Shown: positions 17,832 to 25,247 of the stretch, in pieces
Position numbering within the stretch: position 1 is the first letter of the stretch
How the letters are laid out: each line of letters starts with the position of its first letter
Assembly (NCBI RefSeq): GCF_029892105.1
Contig: NZ_JARZAJ010000006.1
Coordinates: forward strand, 62,001-126,000
Direction: 5' to 3'
From: Kitasatospora sp. GP82
Lineage (GTDB): Bacteria; Actinomycetota; Actinomycetes; Streptomycetales; Streptomycetaceae
DNA: 64,000 nucleotides
Made by a program: the position numbers and the translations under genes
The notes under the pieces: generated by a model
Database searches by the model: none
The model's input: the letters and a program-made list of their open reading frames with translations, nothing else
Told to the model about the DNA's origin: nothing

Positions 17832-20023
17832 GCGGTGTCTCCTGATTCATCGTGTTCTGCGGTGGCGTCGCCGAGGACCCAGAAATGGATGCTCTCGGCG
17901 ACCACGACCAGGGCGAGCAGGCCCGCGAGGGCCACCAGGACTACCTCCAGGGCGTTCGCCCCGGCACTCTGGTGCCCGAGCGGTCCCTCCGGGCTGCCGT
18001 GGTAGACGAGCGCCGCCACCAGGGTGACGAGCAGTGCCCGGCCTTCCTGCCCGCCGGTCACTCGCACCAGCCACCTGGCGGGCGCTCCGGTGCCGCCGCG
18101 GAGGCGGTACACCGTGTCGTAGTGATGGTAGGCGACCGCGGCGACCAGCCCGAACGCGGCCGGGAGGGCAGCGATGTCGAGCCGCAGCGCGAGCGCCAGC
18201 ACCGCCAGGTACTCCCCGGCCCGGAAGAAGGCGGGGGCGAGCCAGTCCAGGGCGCCGGTGAGCTTACGGGCCAGGACGAGGGAGGTCAGCAGGACATAGC
18301 CGCCGCCGGCGGCGACCGCCTGCCAGGTACCCGCGGACAGATAGACGGCGACCGGCAGCCCGGCCGCGGCCACGGCGGCCAGCAGCGGTACGGCGAGTGC
18401 GGGCAGGCGGCGCGCGATCGGGCGCAGGACCGGGGCCAGCAGCTCGGTCAGCGGGCCGCCGTCGCCGAGGATCGCTACCTCGCGGGCAGCCCGGTCCGCA
18501 CGGGGGCGGCGGCGGTTGACCGAGCGCAGGACCCGACCCGCGGTGGTGTAGCAGCAGGCCAGGGCGCAGCCGATGAGCAGCACGGTCAGCGTGATGCGGG
18601 GAGTCGTACAGGCGGTGAGCAGAGCTATCAGGGCCCAGCGCTCGCCGATCGGCAGCACGATGATCCGGCGGGCCCAGACCGTCCAGCCGACCCGGTCGAG
18701 GCGGCTGGAGAGCTGCGCGGTGGGACTGGAGTTGGCGCCCTGCTGCTTGCTGCCGGCCGTGACGGGGTTGCGGGCGGTCTCCTGGTCGGCCGCCATGAAC
18801 GCGAAGTCCACACTGTGCCGGAAGGTCATCAGGGCCATCGCGGCGAGCGACAGCGCCCAGACGTCGTCGCCGGTGCGGGTCGCGCCCAGGGCCAGACCCG
18901 CGTAGAAGGCGTACTCCTTGGCCCGGTCGAAGGTGGCGTCCAGCCAGGCCCCTACGGTGGAGTACTGCAGCGAGTAGCGGGCCAGCTGGCCGTCGGTGCA
19001 GTCCAGCACGAAGGAGGCGAGCAGCAGCACCCCGGCGGCTATGTAGCCACCGCGGGAACCGGTCGCCGCCACGCCTGCCGCGAGCAGGGCGACCAGCAGC
19101 GAGCCGGTGGTCACCTGGTTCGGGGTGAGACCGCGCCGGGCGCACCAGCGGGCAATGTAGCGCGAGTACGGGCTGACGCAGAAGGTGGTGAAGAAGCCGT
19201 CCCTGGCCTTCACCGCCCGGCGCAGTCGGACCGCCTCCTCGTCCACCTGGGCCACGGCGGCGCGGGCGGCGTGCAGCTCGCTCTCCGTACCGGGCACGGT
19301 GGCGACCAGGGTGCCGAGCTCGGGGCGCTGGACGGCCAGGCCGCGCTGCGCGAGAACGTCGGCGATGAGGTCGGGCAGCGGGCGGTGGGACGGCGACTGC
19401 TGCTCGGCCCAGCCGTACCGGGCGGTGCCGTACGGGTCGGTGCCGTCGGGGGCAACGCCGTACTCGCCGGTGCCGTAGTCGCCGGTGCCGTACTCGTCCG
19501 TGCCGTAACCGCCGGCGCGGTACTCGCCGACGCTGTACGGGTCGGTGGCGCGCTGGTGGGGAAGCTGCTGCTCGGCGCTCAGGTGCTGGACGGCCGAGGC
19601 GAGGGCCGCGCGGGCCTCGGTGCCACAGGCCACCACGGCGCCGGGGACGGCCGAGGCCGGGAAACGCGGGTCGGTGAGCGCCAGCCGGAGCGCGTGGCGG
19701 TGTCCGACGAAGCCCGCGTCCACGACGGCGAGCCGCTCGTCCGGGCCGACCGAGGCGATCGCCGCGGCCAGCTGCCCGGCGTCATGGGCGTGCAGTACCC
19801 GGCGGAAGCCGATGGCCGCGAGGTCCGCGCCCAGCTCGCCCGGCGCGCTCGGCGCGTCTGCGGACGGCCCGGACGCCTCCAGCGTCGCGGCCGCCGATGC
19901 GGCGGCGAACGGCCTGGTGGTGACCGCTGGGCCGGCCGTGGGCACGGTCGCAGTGGCTTGTCGGCCACGGCCGGGCTCGGCGGGCCTTCCCTGCGCGAGC
20001 AGCTCGGGGCCGGTCACGATCAC
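17828..20023 (-). CDS. Large CDP-alcohol phosphatidyltransferase with N-terminal extension and C-terminal membrane domain (DUF5941-type)
   Basis: The 731-residue protein has three parts. Residues 1-270 are soluble, resemble the non-catalytic remains of a nucleotidyltransferase-like domain, and include a Tyr/Gly-rich repeat linker. Residues 275-470 are a CDP-alcohol phosphatidyltransferase with the full signature DCTDGQLAR ... GAWLDATFD near residues 338-362. A polytopic C-terminal domain of the DUF5941 kind follows. The layout recalls IPCT/DIPPS enzymes of di-inositol-phosphate synthesis with a decayed first half. It is the first gene of the unit. The start (GTG 20023) lacks a good ribosome-binding site; GTG 20017 is an alternative. 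Confidence 0.8.
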   Translation of the reverse strand: MIVTGPELLAQGRPAEPGRGRQATATVPTAGPAVTTRPFAAASAAATLEASGPSADAPSAPGELGADLAAIGFRRVLHAHDAGQLAAAIASVGPDERLAVVDAGFVGHRHALRLALTDPRFPASAVPGAVVACGTEARAALASAVQHLSAEQQLPHQRATDPYSVGEYRAGGYGTDEYGTGDYGTGEYGVAPDGTDPYGTARYGWAEQQSPSHRPLPDLIADVLAQRGLAVQRPELGTLVATVPGTESELHAARAAVAQVDEEAVRLRRAVKARDGFFTTFCVSPYSRYIARWCARRGLTPNQVTTGSLLVALLAAGVAATGSRGGYIAAGVLLLASFVLDCTDGQLARYSLQYSTVGAWLDATFDRAKEYAFYAGLALGATRTGDDVWALSLAAMALMTFRHSVDFAFMAADQETARNPVTAGSKQQGANSSPTAQLSSRLDRVGWTVWARRIIVLPIGERWALIALLTACTTPRITLTVLLIGCALACCYTTAGRVLRSVNRRRPRADRAAREVAILGDGGPLTELLAPVLRPIARRLPALAVPLLAAVAAAGLPVAVYLSAGTWQAVAAGGGYVLLTSLVLARKLTGALDWLAPAFFRAGEYLAVLALALRLDIAALPAAFGLVAAVAYHHYDTVYRLRGGTGAPARWLVRVTGGQEGRALLVTLVAALVYHGSPEGPLGHQSAGANALEVVLVALAGLLALVVVAESIHFWVLGDATAEHDESGDTA

Positions 20024-20480
20024 AGTGGACAGCGGAACTCACTCCCTGGCGATGGTGTGCGGTCCGGCCACAACGGTGTGCGGAGGGACGAGTGGGGTCT
20101 GGACGTACAGATGCTGCGGCAGGCGGTACCGGACCGAACGTTTCCGGGGACCAAGCGCACCGATCGAGGCTACCGGACGGGTGATTCGCCCTCGAAATGG
20201 CAGCACGCAGCGCTTATCCGCAGCTGACGCACCCGGACCGCGCAGATCATCATTCCGGACCGTATGCCCTGCCTTCAAGCCGCCCACCTGCCGCTACAAG
20301 ACCGTGACCTGACAACTCAGCAGACAGAAAGTGAACCGGCCAGGACCGAGTCGGTCACGAATCGAACACTCTACCGAGTGATTCGGCCCTTCCATGCCGC
20401 GGTGTGCGTCGAATCGTTCGACCCCCGAGGGCATGGGGCAGACTGGGCCACCGACGCAACCCCGTGCCGAAAGAGGCCCC
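20024..20480. other. Divergent intergenic region between the CDP-alcohol operon and idi
   Basis: These 457 bases separate two divergently read units and must hold promoters for both. I see no gene with coding character, no clear -35/-10 pair and no strong hairpin. Confidence 0.5.
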
Positions 20481-21095
20481 ATGGCGGAGAGCCGACCGAC
20501 CAGCCAGACGCAGTTCGCTAACGAGAGCACGGCAGCCTCGCCGTCGAACTCGCCAGCCCCGGAGATCCTGCTGGAACTCGTCGATGACGACGGTGTGACC
20601 ATTGGCACTGCCGAGAAGCTCTCGGCGCACCAGCAGCCGGGCCGCCTGCACCGCGCCTTCTCGGTCTTCCTGTTCGACCGTCAGGGACGGCTGCTGCTGC
20701 AGCGCCGCGCGCTGAGCAAGTACCACTCCCCCGGTGTCTGGTCCAACACCTGCTGCGGCCACCCGTACCCCGACGAGCCTCCCTTCGTGGCGGCCGCACG
20801 CCGTACCGCCGAGGAGCTCGGCGCCGCCCCCGCACTGCTCTGCGAGGCCGGCACGGTCAGGTACGACCTGCCGGACGCGGCCTCGGGCCTGATCGAGCGC
20901 GAATGGAACCACCTGTTCGTCGGCCTGATCACCGCGCCGCTCGACCCGGACCCCGAGGAGGTGGACGACACCCGCTTCGTCACCGCGCAGGAGCTGAAGG
21001 ACCTGGAGGCGCAGAAGCCGTTCTCCGTGTGGTTCCGCACGGTCTTCGAGGCCGCGCTCCCCGGTATCCGGGAGATCGCCGGGCGGGACTGGTAG
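20481..21095 (+). CDS. idi: Isopentenyl-diphosphate delta-isomerase, type I
   Basis: The 204-residue Nudix-fold enzyme interconverts IPP and DMAPP. The catalytic Cys is in SNTCCGHPYPDE and the catalytic Glu in IEREWNHLFVG. ATG 20481 is preceded by AAAGAGG. It lies next to the isoprenoid-consuming hopanoid region but is read divergently. The first 25 residues are low-complexity. Confidence 0.95.
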   Translation: MAESRPTSQTQFANESTAASPSNSPAPEILLELVDDDGVTIGTAEKLSAHQQPGRLHRAFSVFLFDRQGRLLLQRRALSKYHSPGVWSNTCCGHPYPDEPPFVAAARRTAEELGAAPALLCEAGTVRYDLPDAASGLIEREWNHLFVGLITAPLDPDPEEVDDTRFVTAQELKDLEAQKPFSVWFRTVFEAALPGIREIAGRDW

Positions 21096-21235
21096 CCGAG
21101 GCTTCCTCCCGCTCTCCCGTCTCACCTTCCACTCAGGCCCTCCCGCGATTCACGGCGATTTCTCATGCTGGCGATCGCGCCCGGTCCTCGCGCCGGCTCC
21201 CGTGCCGGTGCTCGCGCCAGCTCCCGTGCCGGTTC

Positions 21236-22045
21236 TCATGCCGGCCAGAGGCCGCCGCTCGGCAGACCGTCCAGGACTGCGAGCGGCTCGGACTCGGCCC
21301 CGGCCCCGGCCCCGGCTTCAGCCCCGGCCCGGCGAGAGGGCGCTTCCGCCTCGCCGCCGGTGTCCTCGTCCTCCTCACTGCCCGCCTCGCCCGTGCGCGC
21401 GGCGGGCAGCGGCAGGGAGGCCCAGATCACCTTGCCGCCCTCACCCGTGCACTCGACGTCGCAGACTCCGCCGGCCTGCAGGGTCACGCTCTTCACCAGC
21501 AGCAGCCCTCGGCCGCCGAGCTGACCGTGGTCGCTCTCCAGCGCCTTGGGCCGGTACGGGTGACCGTCCTCCACGGAGATCCGCACCCAGCCGTCCTCGA
21601 TCGCCAGCTCGGCGGTGAGGTACGGGGAGAGCACAGCAGCGTGCGTAACCGCGTTGCCCACCAGCTCGGAGACGATCAGCAGAACGTCGTCGACGAGCTC
21701 CTGGTACCGCTCCGCCGCCAGCCCCTGGGCCAGCAGCCGATCGCGTACCGCGTGCCGGGTCTGCGGCACCGAGGCCTCGTGCGCCGCCGCCGCGAAGCGC
21801 CAGACCCCCTCGGCCGGGCCCGAGCCCGGCGACTCCGCCTCGGGTGGCTCCTTCTCGGCCGACTCCTTCTCCGCCGGCTCAGGCTTGGCCGGTTCCGGCT
21901 CGGATCGTCCGGTCGCGGGCTCGGCAGCCCTGCTCATCTGCTCCACGTCAAGCCGCCCTTCGCGCAGGTGATGGGAGGCGACACCGGTGGCCCGGACCAC
22001 CGGTCCTCGGGAATCGGGCGCTCCACTCAAGGCTCCCTTGGTCAC
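21236..22045 (-). CDS. ATP-binding regulatory protein (RsbW/HATPase_c-like)
   Basis: The protein of up to 269 residues has a central GHKL ATPase fold: N-box LLIVSELVGNAVTHA and G-box HGQLGGRGLLLVKS. Streptomyces carry many such stand-alone domains, acting as anti-sigma/switch kinases. It is flanked by charged N-terminal (EPAKPEPAEKESAEKE) and Ala/Gly/Glu-rich C-terminal tails that are probably disordered. The start is uncertain: GTG 22045 has no clear ribosome-binding site, and ATG at the MSRAAEPATG position is possible. Confidence 0.7.
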   Translation of the reverse strand: MTKGALSGAPDSRGPVVRATGVASHHLREGRLDVEQMSRAAEPATGRSEPEPAKPEPAEKESAEKEPPEAESPGSGPAEGVWRFAAAAHEASVPQTRHAVRDRLLAQGLAAERYQELVDDVLLIVSELVGNAVTHAAVLSPYLTAELAIEDGWVRISVEDGHPYRPKALESDHGQLGGRGLLLVKSVTLQAGGVCDVECTGEGGKVIWASLPLPAARTGEAGSEEDEDTGGEAEAPSRRAGAEAGAGAGAESEPLAVLDGLPSGGLWPA

Positions 22046-22177
22046 CAGAGGCTAGGGAAGCCCCGGCAAACGGCGGGTCAGGGACTGCAACTGACCCTCT
22101 GTGGTCTTCTTCCGATCGTTTTCTGACGATTCCGGGCAGACCCTGTGCCGCTTGCGCTCGTGAGGCAGCCGAAACAT

Positions 22178-22393
22178 TCACTCCGGCGACGGATTCTCCA
22201 GCCCCGATCCGCCACCGATCAGCAGCAGCCAGCCGAACAGCAGCACGCTCGCCAGCGTCGCGAACGCGTTGTACAGCAGCCCGAACACCGCCGCCCCCAC
22301 CAGCACCACCCCGAGCACCACCAGCAGCCCGAACCTTCGCAACAACCCCCGCTCCGCCCCCCTCCTCACCCCCACCAGCCCCCTCCAGCACAC
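22178..22393 (-). pseudogene. Fragment of a small HdeD/DUF308-like membrane protein
   Basis: The frame encodes two hydrophobic stretches (LLVVLGVVLVGAAVFGLL and ATLASVLLFGWLLLIGG) with the spacing of the first helix pair of HdeD/DUF308 proteins, then stops after about 71 codons where the family continues for about 100 more. I read it as a truncated gene next to the tRNA. The rest of 22046-22594 shows nothing else. An unrelated two-helix protein is also possible. Confidence 0.35.
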
Positions 22394-22594
22394 GCCTCCT
22401 GCGCACCACGACCACCACCGCCTTACCCAGCCCCGCTTACGTCCTCCTTATGACGATCTATCCCATTCCTCCCCACCGCCCCGGCAAACCCACCCCGGGA
22501 CGACAGATACGCAGGTGAGAAGCACTCCCCGGGCCTGGTAATGTTCTCTCTGTCGCCACGGGGCGCAGGAACAGAAACCCGAGGCACACACCCT

Positions 22595-22679
22595 GTCCGG
22601 GTGGCGGAATGGCAGACGCGCTAGCTTGAGGTGCTAGTGCCCTTTATCGGGCGTGGGGGTTCAAGTCCCCCCTCGGACA
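22595..22679 (+). tRNA. tRNA-Leu (anticodon GAG)
   Basis: An 85-base class II tRNA. The acceptor stem GTCCGGG pairs with CTCGGAC (one G-T pair). The anticodon stem CTAGC/GCTAG encloses loop TTGAGGT with anticodon GAG at 22628-22630. A long variable arm and a T-arm GGGGGTTCAAGTCCCCC follow. The discriminator base is A and CCA is encoded at 22680-22682. Its 3' end is one copy of the direct repeat that marks the proposed island. Confidence 0.96.
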
Positions 22680-22745
22680 CCAGCAGGAGCCCCAGTTGAT
22701 CTGGGGTTTTTCTGTTTCCAGGCCACGGCTCAGCCGTCACGTGAC
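22671..22745 (+). repeat. Left copy of tRNA-Leu-end direct repeat (putative attL)
   Basis: The last 9 bases of the tRNA-Leu plus the CCA, terminator and about 40 following bases recur at 48684-48759. The first 18 bases (cctcggacaccagcagga) are identical and about 66 of 76 aligned positions match. This is the arrangement left by site-specific integration into a tRNA 3' end. Confidence 0.7.
22690..22711 (+). terminator. Terminator of tRNA-Leu
   Basis: The hairpin CCCCAG-ttgat-CTGGGG is followed by five T residues, starting 8 bases after the encoded CCA. It is a canonical intrinsic terminator. Confidence 0.8.
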
Positions 22746-22779
22746 CCACCGCGCGACCCACCGGCCAGCGGACTTGCCC

Positions 22780-23016
22780 TCAGACCAGGGCAGACAGGCC
22801 GAGTCGGCCCGCACCGGAGGCGGCCAGTCGCCGCGCCCCGCCCTTACGCGAGTGCCCGTAACTGGCCATCGTGCAGCCCGGCGAGTGGTGCCGGACGTTC
22901 GCCGAGACCTCCACCGGGATCAGCTTCGGCAGAGCTGATCCCAAAGCGCCGGACAGGACGTTGTGAATGCGACGGACCGTCTTCGCCCCAGCGGCATACC
23001 GCAGTTGGTCGGACAC
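22780..23016 (-). pseudogene. Integrase (tyrosine recombinase) fragment
   Basis: The minus-strand frame contains GAKTVRRIHNVLSGALGSAL followed by KLIPVEVS, which resembles the core-binding helix region of phage/ICE integrases (typically ...TVRRIHATLSSALNAAVR..LIPRNPA...). The catalytic Arg/His/Tyr region is missing. A short unrelated tail follows, and the frame ends beside the tRNA. It is probably the relic of the integrase that used this tRNA. Similarity is judged by eye only. Confidence 0.45.
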
Positions 23017-23163
23017 GGCGTCGTCTCCAACATCTGGTAGTGCTCGTCCAAAAATCGGGCACCTCGCCCGGTGCCGCCGAGGAACAGACCCTCGACAAGG
23101 AGATCCGCCTCCTTTGAAGCCTCGTCACTTACACTGTCGCCGTCACACAACGTGAGGGGTCAT

Positions 23164-23541
23164 GTGAGTAGCGTGAATGAAACACCACGAAGGCCGCGGC
23201 GCCGCCTCGTGCTCCTCGGATCACTGATCGCCGCGCTCGTCGTGCAGTCGGCTGCGCTCGTCTCCCAGCAAATGCAGATCGACGATCTGCAGGCTCGGCA
23301 CATCGGCGATCTGCAGGCAGAACACATCGCGCCCGGCCCCTCCGGTCCGCCCGGCCCCCCTGGCCCCCCTGGCCTGCAGGGCAGGGACGGGAAGGACGGG
23401 CAGAACGGGCAGGACGGGCAGAACGGGCGAGACGGGCGAGACGGGGGTGACGGCAGGGACGGCAAGGACGGCAAGGACGGACAGGGCGCTGTCGCCAAGC
23501 CATCGCCGACCGAGTCCCGCGGCCACAGTAAGGACCCCTGA
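23164..23541 (+). CDS. Membrane-anchored collagen-like protein
   Basis: The 125-residue protein has an Arg-rich N-terminus, one transmembrane helix (about 14-34: LVLLGSLIAALVVQSAALV), a short heptad-like stretch with a near-duplicate (DDLQARHI, GDLQAEHI) that could start a trimer, then 17 uninterrupted Gly-X-Y triplets and a short charged tail. The first triplets are Pro-rich and the later ones Asp/Lys/Arg/Asn-rich, as in bacterial collagen-like proteins. GTG 23164 follows GAGGGG by 4 bases. The collagen part should lie outside the cell; its function is unknown. Confidence 0.75.
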   Translation: MSSVNETPRRPRRRLVLLGSLIAALVVQSAALVSQQMQIDDLQARHIGDLQAEHIAPGPSGPPGPPGPPGLQGRDGKDGQNGQDGQNGRDGRDGGDGRDGKDGKDGQGAVAKPSPTESRGHSKDP

Positions 23542-23740
23542 AACAGGGCCCTCCCCGGCGACTCATCCGGCATTCACAGTTCACAATGACCCCGGGTTCC
23601 GCAGTTCGTGGGCACGCATGTAAGAAGTTGACTCGCCCGCAGAAGGGGACCTTCGTCGTTGACCGCAGCGAGCAGAAGCATCGGGACGCCCAGGACGACG
23701 AGAAGCAGTAGCCCCGCTCGGCTGGCAAGCGGCCAGCAGA

Positions 23741-23960
23741 ACGGGTCTCCTGGAGTCGGTAGCTGCGCAGGAGGGCGATCCTGCGAAGGTCGTGGTGCTG
23801 GGCCAGGGCGTGGCGCTTCCCGGGCTGCCTTCGGGGATCGACGCGGTGGAGCTGCCGGAGAACCTTGGAATTCCGGGCGGCCGGAACAAGGGAGTGGAGT
23901 GGCTTCGCGACCGCGGCGGCCGGCGGTGGCCGTCCACGGAGACGGGCAGAACCCCCGCCC
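23741..23960 (+). pseudogene. Decayed family 2 glycosyltransferase fragment
   Basis: One frame reads LLESVAAQEGDPAKVVVLG and then AVELPENLGIPGGRNKGVEW, closely matching the N-terminal part of the family 2 glycosyltransferase at 14.3-15.2 kb (which has ELPENLGIPGGRNVGIE). After about 23920 the similarity continues in another frame (AVAVHGDGQNP in place of LFLDDDGLLP) and then ends. Both the start region and the acceptor half are missing. Confidence 0.65.
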
Positions 23961-24005
23961 CTTCCAGGAACGGATCACGACGCGGGCGGATGCCGGCTCC
24001 TGGCG

Positions 24006-25247
24006 TCAGCGGTCCCAAGCCGCGGTGAGCGCGGCGACCGGGTCCGGGTCCGCCGAGGCGCACGGCCACCATTCTCCGTTCTCCTGGATGTACGGGTACC
24101 AGCGGCCGTCCGGGCCGAGGCGGAGCTGGAGGCCGGTGTCGCCGAGGGTGAGCCGGTTGCGCCAGGCCCGCAGGGGTAGGGGGGCGTCCGGGGTGTCCCT
24201 GGGGGCCATCTCCGCGAGCGCTTCGCCCAGCGCTGTCCGGGCCGCGGACATGGCGGCCGGGTCGGCGGGCGGGGTCTCCTCGGCGACGGCCAGGCCGGTG
24301 GCTCCGCCGTGCCGCCAGGCGCGGGTGAGTCGGGCGAGTTCCATGGGGCGAAGTCCGGTTCCGGCCTGCAGGGCGTGGAACCACTCGGGGTTGCGCTGGG
24401 TGACCGTGAGGCGCACTGCGTCCTGGCGCTGGGCGAGCGCGAGGGAGGTGTGGTCTCCGGCGAGGAGCTGGCGGGCGCGGCCGGCGGTGTCGGCGGCGAG
24501 GCGTTCAAGATCGCGGGCACTGAGTCCCGACTCGGCGGGGGGATCGACCGGCAGGTGGCTGTTCGCCGGTCCCGCAGCGCGCCCGGCAGCAGGCCGGCGT
24601 GGCTCCGGCAGTGCGGGCTGTTCTTCGGTCCAGCGCGCGTAGGCTGCGGCGGCCGGGACCCCGGCTGGGGCCTCCTCAGCACCGGGCCGCTCAGCCATCC
24701 GCCGCTCGCGCAGGGCGGCGAAGACCTGCTCGCGGTCCCGGCCTCGGAGGGCGAAGAGCACGAACGGGTCTTCGTCGATGCGGGCGGCGATCGCGTAGCA
24801 CAGCGCGGCGGCGTGCTTGCAGGGGTAGCCCCAGTCGGGGCAGGAGCACTCGGGGTCCAGTTCGGTGGGCCTGGGCAGCAGCGGCACGCCGGCAGCGCGC
24901 GTGTCCTCGACCAGCTCTGCGGGCATCTCGCCGTCCAGCAGTGCGGCCACATGCCCGGCGCGGGCGGCGATCGCGTCGAGCAGGGTGCCCCACTGACCAT
25001 CCGTCAGCACGGGGACGTGCACCGACGAGCGGTATGGCCGCGGCTGACTGCCCTGCACCGGGGCCTTCATCTGCCCGGGTCCGACCACGACCGCGCCGAC
25101 CATGCCCTTGCGGGCATAGGTGCGGCCACGGGAGAGGCGGCCGGAGTCGAGGGTGGAGTCCTCAAGCGCGGTGATCCAGGCCTGGCCCCACCAGGTGGCG
25201 GCGAAGGCGCGGGCGCCCCGGGTGGGCGCGCGGCGGGCCGGAGTCAT
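24006..25247 (-). CDS. SWIM zinc-finger protein
   Basis: The 413-residue protein has a SWIM motif CSCPDWGYPCKH (CxCx6CxH) near residue 138. SWIM fingers bind DNA or protein and in actinomycetes occur beside SNF2 ATPases. Its ATG overlaps the stop of the SNF2 gene as ATGA, so the two are co-translated and probably act together. The C-terminal 150 residues have no feature I recognise. Confidence 0.85.
   Translation of the reverse strand: MTPARRAPTRGARAFAATWWGQAWITALEDSTLDSGRLSRGRTYARKGMVGAVVVGPGQMKAPVQGSQPRPYRSSVHVPVLTDGQWGTLLDAIAARAGHVAALLDGEMPAELVEDTRAAGVPLLPRPTELDPECSCPDWGYPCKHAAALCYAIAARIDEDPFVLFALRGRDREQVFAALRERRMAERPGAEEAPAGVPAAAAYARWTEEQPALPEPRRPAAGRAAGPANSHLPVDPPAESGLSARDLERLAADTAGRARQLLAGDHTSLALAQRQDAVRLTVTQRNPEWFHALQAGTGLRPMELARLTRAWRHGGATGLAVAEETPPADPAAMSAARTALGEALAEMAPRDTPDAPLPLRAWRNRLTLGDTGLQLRLGPDGRWYPYIQENGEWWPCASADPDPVAALTAAWDR

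Noticed and set aside
12404..20023. Phosphonate (phosphonoglycan) biosynthesis
   Set aside because: A nucleotidyltransferase plus CDP-alcohol transferase can occur in phosphonate loci, but no phosphoenolpyruvate mutase or phosphonopyruvate decarboxylase is present.
20394..20480. Longer start for idi
   Set aside because: ATG 20481 has AAAGAGG at the right spacing and gives the usual IDI length; the extension is not conserved in character.
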